Of a stretch of DNA of 5,951 nucleotides, positions 1 to 5,951 are shown one piece after another. The notes under the pieces were generated by a model. The model saw only the letters and a program-made list of their open reading frames with translations. It ran no database searches and was not told where the DNA came from. How positions within the stretch are numbered: the stretch's first letter is position 1; every line of letters starts with the position of its first letter. The stretch spans positions 1 through 5,951 of the forward strand of contig JAGQTR010000208.1 in NCBI GenBank assembly GCA_020438915.1. The letters are read 5' to 3'. The DNA is from Mycobacterium sp. GTDB taxonomy: Bacteria > Actinomycetota > Actinomycetes > Mycobacteriales > Mycobacteriaceae. The position numbers and the translations under genes were made by a program.

Positions 1-1
1 C

Positions 2-826
2 GGATTCCTCGGGCCCAACGGCGCGGGCAAGACCACGACCATGCGGATCATCCTCGGCCTCGCTCATCCCACGTCGGGCACCGCCACCATCGACGGGAAG
101 AGCTATCGACAGCTCAGGAATCCGCTGCGCACGGTCGGCGCGCTGCTGGATGCCAGGCAGATACACCCGAACCGCACCGTGCGTAACCACCTGCGCTGGA
201 TCGCCGCCACCAACGGCATCGGGCCCAAGCGCCCCGACGAGGTCCTGGCGATGGTGGGGCTGACCGCGGTGGCGGGCTCGCGGGCAGGGACGCTGTCGCT
301 GGGCATGAGCCAGCGGCTGGGCATCGCGGCGGCACTGCTGGGTGACCCGCCGGTGCTGCTGTTCGACGAACCGGTCAACGGCCTGGATCCGGAGGGCATC
401 GCCTGGGTCCGGAATCTGATGTGCACGCTGGCAAGTCAAGGGCGCACCGTCCTGGTGTCCAGTCACCTGCTTTCCGAGATGGCGAACACCGCAGAGCGCC
501 TGGTCGTCATCGGAAAGGGCAAGCTGATCGCGGCCACGACAGTCAGCGAATTCGTCGGCCGCTCCGGCGATGCGACCGTCCGGGTGCGCAGCCCGAAGCT
601 GACAATGCTGCGCGACGTACTCACCGCCTCCGGACTGACGGTGCGCGACGAGCCCGACGCGCTGGCGGTGTTTGGAACCACGACCGACGCCGTCGGGGAG
701 CTGGCCGCCCGGCATTCGATCGTTCTGCACGAGTTGAGCTCCGAAGCGGTCTCGCTGGAGCAGGCCTATCTATCCTCGACCGAGGACGCCACTCAGTATC
801 GGGCGGGTCGGGCGAGGCGCCGGTGA
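2..826 (+). CDS. ABC-2 type transporter ATP-binding protein (5' partial)
   Basis: This is the cytosolic ATPase subunit of an ABC exporter, which hydrolyses ATP to drive the permease encoded next to it. The window opens inside the gene: the frame is open from base 2 and 274 residues are visible. Walker A (GPNGAGKTT) begins at visible residue 4, so by family comparison roughly 30-40 N-terminal residues are missing. In order follow the Q-loop region (VGALLDARQ, about 150-175, where the usual Gln is replaced, as is common in this actinobacterial group), the ABC signature LSLGMSQR (293-316), Walker B VLLFDEP with catalytic Glu at 368-370, the D-loop NGLDP, and the H-loop His at 464-466 (SSHLLSEM). 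The last 90 or so residues are the accessory C-terminal domain of BcrA/DrrA/CcmA-like ATPases, ending in the typical SLEQAYL motif and a basic tail. The ATG at 41 is internal, since it lies after Walker A, and is not the start. The stop overlaps the permease start (GTGA). The cargo cannot be told from sequence. Confidence 0.95.
   Translation, partial: GFLGPNGAGKTTTMRIILGLAHPTSGTATIDGKSYRQLRNPLRTVGALLDARQIHPNRTVRNHLRWIAATNGIGPKRPDEVLAMVGLTAVAGSRAGTLSLGMSQRLGIAAALLGDPPVLLFDEPVNGLDPEGIAWVRNLMCTLASQGRTVLVSSHLLSEMANTAERLVVIGKGKLIAATTVSEFVGRSGDATVRVRSPKLTMLRDVLTASGLTVRDEPDALAVFGTTTDAVGELAARHSIVLHELSSEAVSLEQAYLSSTEDATQYRAGRARRR
814..817 (+). promoter_or_regulatory. Shine-Dalgarno for the ABC permease
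   Basis: GAGG within GGCGAGGCG lies 5 nt before the GTG at 823, inside the last codons of the ATPase gene. It supports 823 as the permease start and translational coupling of the two subunits. Confidence 0.5.
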
Positions 827-1560
827 CCGCGCTGAGATCGGCGGTCGCCGTGATGAACGCCGAACGGATCAAGCTGACAACGGTTCGTTCCCCGCTGTGG
901 TCGGCCGGCGCGGCGATGGTGCTGAGTTTCGGCATAGCTGCCCTGCAGGCTGCTACTGCATACGACTACCAACGGCTCACGGCGCCGGAGGCGGCGCTGG
1001 GCGTCGCCGTGTTCGGGGTACCGATCCTGATGGTCGTCGCGGCGATAACAGTGACCGGTGAGTACCGCACCCGGATGATCTGCACGACGTTCCTGACGAG
1101 TCCCCACCGGATCCGGGTGATCACAGCCAAAGCCGTTGTCGCGGCGATGTTCTCCAGCGTGGTCGCGGCGGTCATGGTCGCCGGCTCGATCGCGGTGGCG
1201 CGGGTCGAGGTCACCGCCGACGGGTGGCGTACTGCCGCGGCGGTCGCGCTCTACGCGGCGCTGGCGGCGGTGCTCGGTGTCGGCGTCGCGGCGCTGCTGC
1301 GGCACACCGCCGGTGCGGTCAGCGTGCTGCTGCTGTGGCCCCTGCTGGTCGAACCGCTACTGGGAAATCTTCCGGGCAGGGGCATGCAGATCGGGCCGTA
1401 CCTCCCTTTCGCCAACGCCTTCAGGTTTCTCGAGGTGCAGTGGCTGTTCCCGACCTACACCGTGCCGTGGGGCCTGCCGGGGTCACTCGGCTACTTCGCC
1501 GCTATCGTGGGCGCGGTGTTCGCCGTGGCTCTCGTGGTGGTGAATCGCCGTGACGCCTAG
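823..1560 (+). CDS. ABC-2 type transporter permease
   Basis: This is the membrane subunit (245 aa) that pairs with the upstream ATPase as a small exporter. The N-terminus is cytosolic and amphipathic (NAERIKLTTVRSPLW). By eye there are about six hydrophobic segments, near residues 24-42, 57-78, 104-126, 137-157, 165-180 and 222-240. The loop after the second segment contains GEYRTRM...TTFLTSPHR, a conserved feature of actinobacterial ABC-2 permeases (the EYR stretch). The protein ends in a short basic tail, NRRDA. GTG at 823 is preferred because it forms a 4 bp GTGA overlap with the ATPase stop and has GAGG at a good distance. The ATG at 853 is a possible alternative. The same frame stays open back to 421, but that stretch is an out-of-frame shadow of the ATPase. 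The 3' end overlaps the hydrolase start by 11 bp. The family is clear; the substrate is unknown (drug, lipid or peptide export are all possible). Confidence 0.9.
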   Translation: MTALRSAVAVMNAERIKLTTVRSPLWSAGAAMVLSFGIAALQAATAYDYQRLTAPEAALGVAVFGVPILMVVAAITVTGEYRTRMICTTFLTSPHRIRVITAKAVVAAMFSSVVAAVMVAGSIAVARVEVTADGWRTAAAVALYAALAAVLGVGVAALLRHTAGAVSVLLLWPLLVEPLLGNLPGRGMQIGPYLPFANAFRFLEVQWLFPTYTVPWGLPGSLGYFAAIVGAVFAVALVVVNRRDA

Positions 1561-2455
1561 CAATCCGCAAACGCTGGTGCTGAAACTGCCGCACCTGGAC
1601 GTCACGGCGCTGGCCTGGGGTCCGCCCGACGGCCGGCTCGTGCTGTGCCTGCACGGTTTCCCCGACAGCGCATGGGGATGGCGCAACATGGCGCCGATCC
1701 TGGCCGAGCGAGGCCTGCGAGTCGTCGCGCCCTTCTCGCGGGGATACGCACCCACCGGTCCTGCCGCCGATGGCGACTATCACATCGGCGCACTGATGTA
1801 CGACGCGCTCGCTGTTCACCGGGAACTCGGGTCAGCGCACGACGCGGTGCTGATCGGGCACGACTGGGGCGCCTTCACCAGCATCGCGATCGCGGCGTAT
1901 CCGGACTCGCCGTTCGCCGAGCACATTTCGATGGCGGTGCCCCCGGTGGCGGCGATCAATGCGACCCGCGGCACCATCGCCGGTCAGCTTCGGATGCTGC
2001 CGCGGCAACTGCGCAACAGCTGGTACATCCTGTTCTTTCAGTTGCCGGCGCTGCCCGAGCGGTTGCTGCCCAGAATCATCCCGCGGTTGTGGAGCGACTG
2101 GGGGCCGCCCGGTCATCCGACCGGCCCCGAGCTGGCGGATGCCCTGGCAGCACTTCCGAGCTCCGCCCATCGGCGGGCCGCGGTGGCCTACTACCGAGCG
2201 CTGGTCCGTTCGACGCGCCCGGCGCCGCGGTACGCCGAGCTGAATCGGTGGCGCTTCGAGTTGCCCCTGGTGCCGATCCTGCATCTGCAGGGGGCACAGG
2301 ACGGCGCAATGGTGCCCGGGTACGCCGACCGGATCGCCACGGTGCTGCCAGCGGGCAGTCAGGCGCTGACCATTGCCTCTGCCGGACACTTCCTGCAGAT
2401 CGAACAACCGCGGGTAGCCGCTCACGCGGTCCTGGACTATCTGGACTCGCGCTAA
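1550..2455 (+). CDS. alpha/beta hydrolase, epoxide hydrolase-like
   Basis: A 301-residue alpha/beta-fold hydrolase, probably cytosolic, as no signal peptide or membrane segment is visible. HGFPDS (residues 35-40) is the oxyanion-hole loop. GHDWG (103-107) places an Asp nucleophile at D105, as in epoxide hydrolases and haloalkane dehalogenases rather than Ser esterases. D251 (GAQDG) is the likely catalytic acid, and H280 in AGHFLQIEQP is the general base. The lid region contains Y159 and the pair Y214-Y215 (AYYRAL), which could supply the ring-opening tyrosines of epoxide hydrolases. This favours epoxide hydrolase over dehalogenase, but the tyrosine assignment is inference. Length is normal for the family. 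The GTG start at 1550 overlaps the permease end by 11 bp, and a weak GGTGGTGA Shine-Dalgarno lies at 1536-1543, so it is probably cotranscribed and coupled with the transporter. Its natural substrate is unknown; mycobacteria carry many such hydrolases for lipid epoxides and xenobiotics. Confidence 0.9.
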   Translation: MTPSNPQTLVLKLPHLDVTALAWGPPDGRLVLCLHGFPDSAWGWRNMAPILAERGLRVVAPFSRGYAPTGPAADGDYHIGALMYDALAVHRELGSAHDAVLIGHDWGAFTSIAIAAYPDSPFAEHISMAVPPVAAINATRGTIAGQLRMLPRQLRNSWYILFFQLPALPERLLPRIIPRLWSDWGPPGHPTGPELADALAALPSSAHRRAAVAYYRALVRSTRPAPRYAELNRWRFELPLVPILHLQGAQDGAMVPGYADRIATVLPAGSQALTIASAGHFLQIEQPRVAAHAVLDYLDSR

Positions 2456-2458
2456 CGT
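2453..2458 (+). promoter_or_regulatory. putative -10 element of a leaderless lpqL promoter
   Basis: TAACGT fits the mycobacterial SigA-type -10 consensus TANNNT. Its last base is 7 nt before the GTG at 2465, so transcription could start on the start codon itself, as is common for mycobacterial leaderless mRNAs. No Shine-Dalgarno is visible before this GTG, which agrees with leaderless initiation. No good -35 is seen, and many mycobacterial promoters lack one. The hexamer overlaps the hydrolase TAA stop, so chance occurrence cannot be excluded. Confidence 0.45.
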
Positions 2459-2464
2459 AGTGGC

Positions 2465-4012
2465 GTGACACGGACACGACGTGCGACGCCGCTCACCTCG
2501 GCCATCGCGACGGTGGCAGCGGTGCTGGTGGTCGCCGCACCGGGGTTGAGTGGTTGCAGTCTGGTGGCCCGCCCCGCACCGCAACCGGATGCCAAACCGG
2601 CCGCTGCCGCCGAGTTCGCCGAGATGCTCCGGCGACAGGTTACCGTCGACGCGACGATGGCCCACCTGGGCAAGTTGCAGGAGATCGCCGACGCTCATGG
2701 CGGTAACCGCGCGCTCGGCACACCGGGGTACGACGCAAGCGTGGACTACGTCGTCAACGCGCTGCGGGGTAGGGGTTTCGACGTCGAAACCCCGGAGTTC
2801 GAGGTCCGCCTGCCCTGGGCGGATGAACCTTCCTTGACCGTCGCCGGCAACACCGTGACCGCCAGACCGCTGGAGTACACGATCGGGACCGAGTCCCGGG
2901 GGCCTGAAGGTTCTGACGTCGTGGCCGGACCGTTGGTGCCGGCCCCGGCGGAGGACACACCAGGCTGCACCGCCAGTGACTATGACGGCCTACCGGTCGA
3001 AGGTGCGGTGGTCATGGTCGATCGCGGTTCCTGTCCGTTCGGCGCAAAGCAGGCCGTCGCCGCCGAACGCGGCGCGGTCGCGCTGATCGTCGCCAACAAC
3101 GAGGACGGTGACGAGATGGGCGGCACCCTGGGACAAGACACCAAGGTGCGGATCCCGGTCATCAGCATCACCAAGGAGGCAGGTGCGCAGTTGCGCGCAC
3201 AGCCCGAATCCCTGGTGACGATCAAGCTCAATGCCGGTGTCCGCGTTGAAAAGACCCGCAATGTCATCGCCCAGACCGCGACCGGCTCCACCACCGACAT
3301 CGTCATGGTGGGCGCGCATCTGGACAGCGTCGCCGAAGGGCCCGGCATCAACGACAACGGGTCGGGGGTGGCGGCGGTGCTTGAAACCGCACTGCAGCTG
3401 GGAAGTTCACCGCCGGTACGCAACGCAGTCAGGTTCGGGTTCTGGGGGGCCGAGGAGTTCGGTCTGCTCGGCTCGGGAAACTACGTCGAATCTCTGGACG
3501 TCGACGCCCTCAAGGACATCGCGTTGTACCTGAATTTCGACATGCTCGGCTCACCGAACCCGGGCTATTTCACCTACGATGGCGACCAGTCGACCAAACC
3601 CGGTGCGCAGGAGGGGATCCCCCGGGTGCCCGAGGGATCGGCGGGAATCGAGCGCACCCTGGTGGCCTACCTCGACGGTGCGGGCAAGCCAGCCCAGGAC
3701 ACGTCGTTCGACGGCAGATCGGACTATGACCCTTTCACGAAATCGGGGGTTCCGGCCGGCGGCCTGTTCTCCGGTGCCGAAGAGAAGAAGTCGGCACATC
3801 AGGCCGAGTTGTGGGGCGGTACGGCCGACGAACCGTTCGACCCCAACTACCACAAGGAGACCGACACCCTCGACCACATCGACCGGACGGCACTAGAGAT
3901 CCATGGCGGCGGTGTGGCCTACTCGGTGGGCCTGTATTCGCAGAACCAGCGCGGCCGCAACGGGATACCGGTTCGCGAGGACCGCACCCGCCATCAGCTG
4001 ACCGAGTCATGA
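2465..4012 (+). CDS. lpqL: LpqL-like lipoprotein aminopeptidase (peptidase M28)
   Basis: A secreted, lipid-anchored zinc aminopeptidase (515 aa) expected to remove N-terminal residues from peptides outside the plasma membrane. The signal peptide has a basic start (TRTRR), a hydrophobic core at about 12-27 and the lipobox LSGC, with C31 to be lipidated. An N-terminal helical part (about 50-115, with LQEIADAHGGNRALGTPGY) precedes an inserted PA domain (about 150-255) with C168 and C190, then the M28 catalytic domain (about 262-492). Predicted zinc ligands by comparison with Streptomyces griseus aminopeptidase are H285 (GAHLDS), D297 (GINDNGSG, bridging), E331, D359 (NFDMLGSP) and H463 (DPNYH). 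E330 in WGAEEFG is the general base. All are present. The sequence closely resembles M. tuberculosis LpqL (Rv0418) from memory, including ASVDYVV, FTYDGDQS and QAELWGGTADEPFDPNYH. GTG at 2465 is the first start after an in-frame TAA at 2453, and the hydrolase ends 9 bp upstream. It is followed by a paralogue with a 4 bp overlap. Confidence 0.93.
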   Translation: MTRTRRATPLTSAIATVAAVLVVAAPGLSGCSLVARPAPQPDAKPAAAAEFAEMLRRQVTVDATMAHLGKLQEIADAHGGNRALGTPGYDASVDYVVNALRGRGFDVETPEFEVRLPWADEPSLTVAGNTVTARPLEYTIGTESRGPEGSDVVAGPLVPAPAEDTPGCTASDYDGLPVEGAVVMVDRGSCPFGAKQAVAAERGAVALIVANNEDGDEMGGTLGQDTKVRIPVISITKEAGAQLRAQPESLVTIKLNAGVRVEKTRNVIAQTATGSTTDIVMVGAHLDSVAEGPGINDNGSGVAAVLETALQLGSSPPVRNAVRFGFWGAEEFGLLGSGNYVESLDVDALKDIALYLNFDMLGSPNPGYFTYDGDQSTKPGAQEGIPRVPEGSAGIERTLVAYLDGAGKPAQDTSFDGRSDYDPFTKSGVPAGGLFSGAEEKKSAHQAELWGGTADEPFDPNYHKETDTLDHIDRTALEIHGGGVAYSVGLYSQNQRGRNGIPVREDRTRHQLTES

Positions 4013-5475
4013 GAACCCGGTGGCTCACCGCAGTTGCGGTTCTCGCGACCACGGCCGTAGCGGCTTGCTCGTCGAGTGCACCGCAATCCGCGCCGGAACT
4101 CGGGCCGGAGCTGGCCGGCAGGGTGACCCTCGATGGCGTGTACAGCCACCTGCTTGAGCTGCAACAGATCGCCGACGCCAACGACGGCAACCGCGCCGAC
4201 GGCTCATCCGGTTACCAGGCCAGCGTCGACTACGTGGTTGAACAGCTGCGCGAGAAGGGATTCGATGTTCAAACCCCGGAGTTTCAGCGGCTCTCCGGGT
4301 CCCGCGGAGGAAAGCCGGTGCTCACCGTCGCCGGCCGCGACCATCGGGTCGAGCAGGCATCGTTGCTACTCACCACGCCGACGGCCGGCTTACGGGCGTT
4401 GAGTTTCAGGCCGCCCAGGCCAGCCGGGTGCTCGGTGTCCGATTACCAAGGCGTCTCGGTCAAGGGGGCAATCACGGTGGTCGATGATCGTGGCTGCTCG
4501 ATCGTCGACAAACAACGCACCGCGCTCAGCGAAGGTGCGGTCGGGATGCTCGTGGTCAGCAGCGCCAGCCCGACCAATCCGGTCGGAGCACCGCCGGGTT
4601 TGTTCACGCCCGGTTACTACAAGCAGCTGACGATCCCGGTGGGTGTCATCGATCCGACCGCTGATGCCGCGCTGCGTCGCACCAATGCCCCGGTCACACT
4701 GGTGCTCGACAACGAACCCGTGCTGACGACGTCGCGAAATGTAGTTGCTCAGACCAAGTCCGGCGATACCGGTAACGTCGTCGTCATCGGGGCACACCTC
4801 GACAGCGTGCGCTCGGGACCGGGCATCAACGACAACGCCTCCGGGGTTGGGGCGGTGCTGGAGACCGCGCTGCAACTCGGCTCGCAACCTCAGACCGGCA
4901 ACGCTGTGCGGTTCGCGTTCTGGGGGGCCGAAGAGATCTCGGCAGACGGTTCCTCGAACTACGTTCGGTCACTGACCAAGGAACAACTCGACGATATTGC
5001 GCTGTACTTGAACGTCGACATGATCGCCTCACCGAACGCGGGCTACTTCACCGACGATGGTGACCAGTCCGCGCAAGCCGGTCCCGAGCGCGTTGCCGTA
5101 CCGGAGGGTTCTGCCGGTATCGAGCGCACGCTTGCCGGCCGCCTCAACCTCGCAGGCGTGCGGCCTGCGGACTTGCCGCTGGGAAGAAACACCGACTACG
5201 CGCCCTTCCTGGCCGCGGGCATCCCGATCGGTGGGCTCACCACCGGATCGTCGCAACGCAAAACCGAGGTGCAGGCAAGGCTTTGGGGTGGAAAAGCCGG
5301 GGCACCGTTCGATCCGAACTACCACACAGCCCGGGACACGATCGACAACGTGGACCGCGACGCACTGGAGGTCATGGCAGCGACCGTCGCCTTCGCAGTG
5401 GGCAACTACGCCCAGTCGATAGAGGGTGTCAACGGCGTGCCGCCGCGGGACCAGCGGAACCGGCGGAGCCCTTAG
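4009..5475 (+). CDS. second M28 lipoprotein aminopeptidase, LpqL paralogue
   Basis: A 488-residue divergent tandem copy of the preceding gene, with the same architecture and cell-surface location. The start at 4009 overlaps the lpqL stop (ATGA) and begins directly with a lipoprotein signal: MRTRW, a hydrophobic core to about residue 18 and the lipobox VAAC, with C20 lipidated. The open frame upstream of 4009 lies inside lpqL and is not used. The PA domain (about 120-235) is more diverged but keeps a Cys pair, C141 and C163. The catalytic domain keeps every predicted metal residue: H263 (GAHLDS), D275 (GINDNASG), E309, D337 (NVDMIASP) and H439 (DPNYH), with E308 as general base. After the EE pair the FGLLGS of the first copy is replaced by ISADGS, and the DYDPF loop by DYAPF, so substrate preference may differ. 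No clear Shine-Dalgarno is seen; translation probably relies on coupling. The last 47 bp overlap the convergent permease gene. The family is certain; peptide specificity is unknown. Confidence 0.92.
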   Translation: MRTRWLTAVAVLATTAVAACSSSAPQSAPELGPELAGRVTLDGVYSHLLELQQIADANDGNRADGSSGYQASVDYVVEQLREKGFDVQTPEFQRLSGSRGGKPVLTVAGRDHRVEQASLLLTTPTAGLRALSFRPPRPAGCSVSDYQGVSVKGAITVVDDRGCSIVDKQRTALSEGAVGMLVVSSASPTNPVGAPPGLFTPGYYKQLTIPVGVIDPTADAALRRTNAPVTLVLDNEPVLTTSRNVVAQTKSGDTGNVVVIGAHLDSVRSGPGINDNASGVGAVLETALQLGSQPQTGNAVRFAFWGAEEISADGSSNYVRSLTKEQLDDIALYLNVDMIASPNAGYFTDDGDQSAQAGPERVAVPEGSAGIERTLAGRLNLAGVRPADLPLGRNTDYAPFLAAGIPIGGLTTGSSQRKTEVQARLWGGKAGAPFDPNYHTARDTIDNVDRDALEVMAATVAFAVGNYAQSIEGVNGVPPRDQRNRRSP

Positions 5476-5951
5476 TGATCCCGTCCGACGCGCCCAACAG
5501 CCGCATACCGTGGTAGATGACCAGTGCGGCGAGCGACCCGAGCGCGATGCCGGTGAACGTCAGACTGCCCGCCCGCCAGGTGAAGTCGGCGATGCCGATG
5601 ATCAGTGGAATCGCGGCGGTCATCTGATTGACGGGTCTGGAGAAGTCCACGTGATTGGTCAGCCAGATCCGCACGCCGAGGATGCCGACCAGGCCGTAGA
5701 GCACGATGGTCGCACCGCCGAGCACGCCCGCGGGGACCGCCGAGATCACCGCACCCACCTTCGGGCACAACGACAATGCGATCGCGACCGCGGCGGCGAC
5801 CCAGTATGCGGCTGTGGAGTAGACGCGGGTGGCCGCCATCACCCCGATGTTCTCGGCGTAGGTGGTGGTCGCCGAGCCGCCGCCGCTGCCCGCGAGAATG
5901 GTGGCCAGACCGTCGGGCGGCCAGGGCGCGGCCCATGCGCTTGCGCGCGGC
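5429..5951 (-). CDS. NCS2 uracil/xanthine permease, C-terminal part, apparently frameshifted (5' partial)
   Basis: The last third of a nucleobase:cation symporter-2 (UraA/uracil-xanthine permease) that would import uracil or xanthine across the plasma membrane. The gene enters from beyond the right edge. The frame ending at 5429 reads DGLATILAGSGGGSATTTY then AENIGVMAATRVYSTAAYW, the highly conserved TM10 region. The Glu of TYAENIGV (codon 5852-5854) corresponds, as far as I recall, to the substrate-binding TM10 Glu of E. coli UraA. Hydrophobic segments for TM11-14 follow, with GVRIW and ITWR-like loops, then a Gly/Ser/Ala-rich tail. Upstream of 5914 this frame becomes unconvincing (Trp/Pro-rich), while the frame one base over (5951-5916) gives AARKRMGRALAA, which joins onto DGLATILAG exactly as family members read. 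One extra G in 5915-5917 therefore breaks the gene. Unrepaired, the product would run out of frame and stop at 5472. It could be a pseudogene, or an intact gene with a sequence error. The symbol is left blank because uracil and xanthine transport cannot be separated here. Confidence 0.82.
   Translation of the reverse strand, partial: PRASAWAAPWPPDGLATILAGSGGGSATTTYAENIGVMAATRVYSTAAYWVAAAVAIALSLCPKVGAVISAVPAGVLGGATIVLYGLVGILGVRIWLTNHVDFSRPVNQMTAAIPLIIGIADFTWRAGSLTFTGIALGSLAALVIYHGMRLLGASDGITKGSAGSAGPAAARR
5915..5917 (-). other. putative +1 frameshift site in the NCS2 permease
   Basis: On the + strand the run reads GTC GGG CGGC. Dropping one G gives GTCGGCGGC, which on the minus strand is Gly-less Ala-Ala-Asp and restores the family reading MGRALAA-DGLATILAG. 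This is seen by comparing the two frames with remembered NCS2 sequences (LGRAFxGDGLAT pattern). Whether it is biological cannot be told from the sequence. Confidence 0.7.

Noticed and set aside
421..822. In-frame N-terminal extension of the permease
   Set aside because: It would overlap the ATPase gene by 400 bp and encode a basic low-complexity stretch. The GTG at 823 with GAGG and a GTGA overlap is far better.
793..1305. Minus-strand open frame of 170 codons
   Set aside because: It lies opposite the ABC permease, is extremely Arg/Asp/His-rich with no fold signature, and reflects complementary codons of a hydrophobic protein.
2432..2447. Direct repeat CTGGACT, 9 bp apart, as an operator or -35 for lpqL
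   Set aside because: It is explained by the hydrolase codons for Leu-Asp-Tyr-Leu-Asp, and its spacing to the TAACGT hexamer is poor for a -35.
1832..2698. Long minus-strand open frame (288 codons)
   Set aside because: It is antisense to the well-supported hydrolase and the start of lpqL, is rich in Arg/Gln/His/Gly, has no recognisable motif and crosses the gene boundary. This is typical of a GC-rich shadow frame.
3440..3457. G6 run in the active-site block, repeated at 4919-4936, as a slippage or phase-variation tract
   Set aside because: The run is short and encodes the conserved Trp-Gly-Ala-Glu-Glu. Both frames are intact, so coding constraint explains it.
3613..3622. Perfect palindrome GGGGATCCCC
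   Set aside because: Ten bases inside a coding region, expected by chance at this GC content, with no T-run or operator context.
3811..4008. In-frame N-terminal extension of the second peptidase
   Set aside because: It lies in lpqL out of frame. Starting at 4009 gives a proper lipoprotein signal peptide directly.

Overview
The window looks like chromosomal DNA from a mycobacterium, most likely a fast-growing Mycolicibacterium-type species. The evidence is high GC with strong G/C bias at third codon positions, GTG starts with GTGA/ATGA stop-start overlaps, and a lipoprotein closely resembling M. tuberculosis LpqL. No species can be named from the sequence alone. Both ends cut through genes: the left end lies just before a Walker A motif and the right end lies in the middle of a permease.

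Left part (about 1-2455, + strand). Three tightly coupled genes form an apparent operon: an ABC-2 type ATPase (5' end missing), its membrane permease (4 bp overlap), and an epoxide-hydrolase-like alpha/beta hydrolase (11 bp overlap). The first two make a small exporter of the daunorubicin/bacitracin-resistance type with unknown cargo. The hydrolase has an Asp nucleophile (GHDWG) and is probably cytosolic.

Middle part (2465-5475, + strand). Two full-length, divergent, tandem M28 zinc aminopeptidase lipoproteins follow. The first is the apparent LpqL orthologue and the second is a paralogue starting at an ATGA overlap. Both have a lipobox, an inserted PA domain and all five predicted zinc ligands plus the catalytic Glu, so both look active. 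They would trim extracellular or periplasmic peptides while anchored to the outer face of the membrane. A TAACGT -10-like hexamer overlapping the hydrolase stop codon lies 7 nt before the lpqL GTG. This suggests that the pair has its own leaderless promoter as well as any read-through from upstream.

Right part (5429-5951, - strand). The C-terminal part of an NCS2 uracil/xanthine permease converges on the peptidase pair and overlaps it by 47 bp. Its frame appears broken by one extra G in a GGG run at 5915-5917. This is either a real pseudogenising frameshift or a sequence error.

There is no gap longer than 10 bp between genes. I see no RNA genes, mobile elements, CRISPR arrays, long repeats or convincing intrinsic terminators. 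I do not see an undescribed defence or mobile system. The points most worth checking are the permease frameshift, the tandem peptidase duplication and the leaderless promoter.
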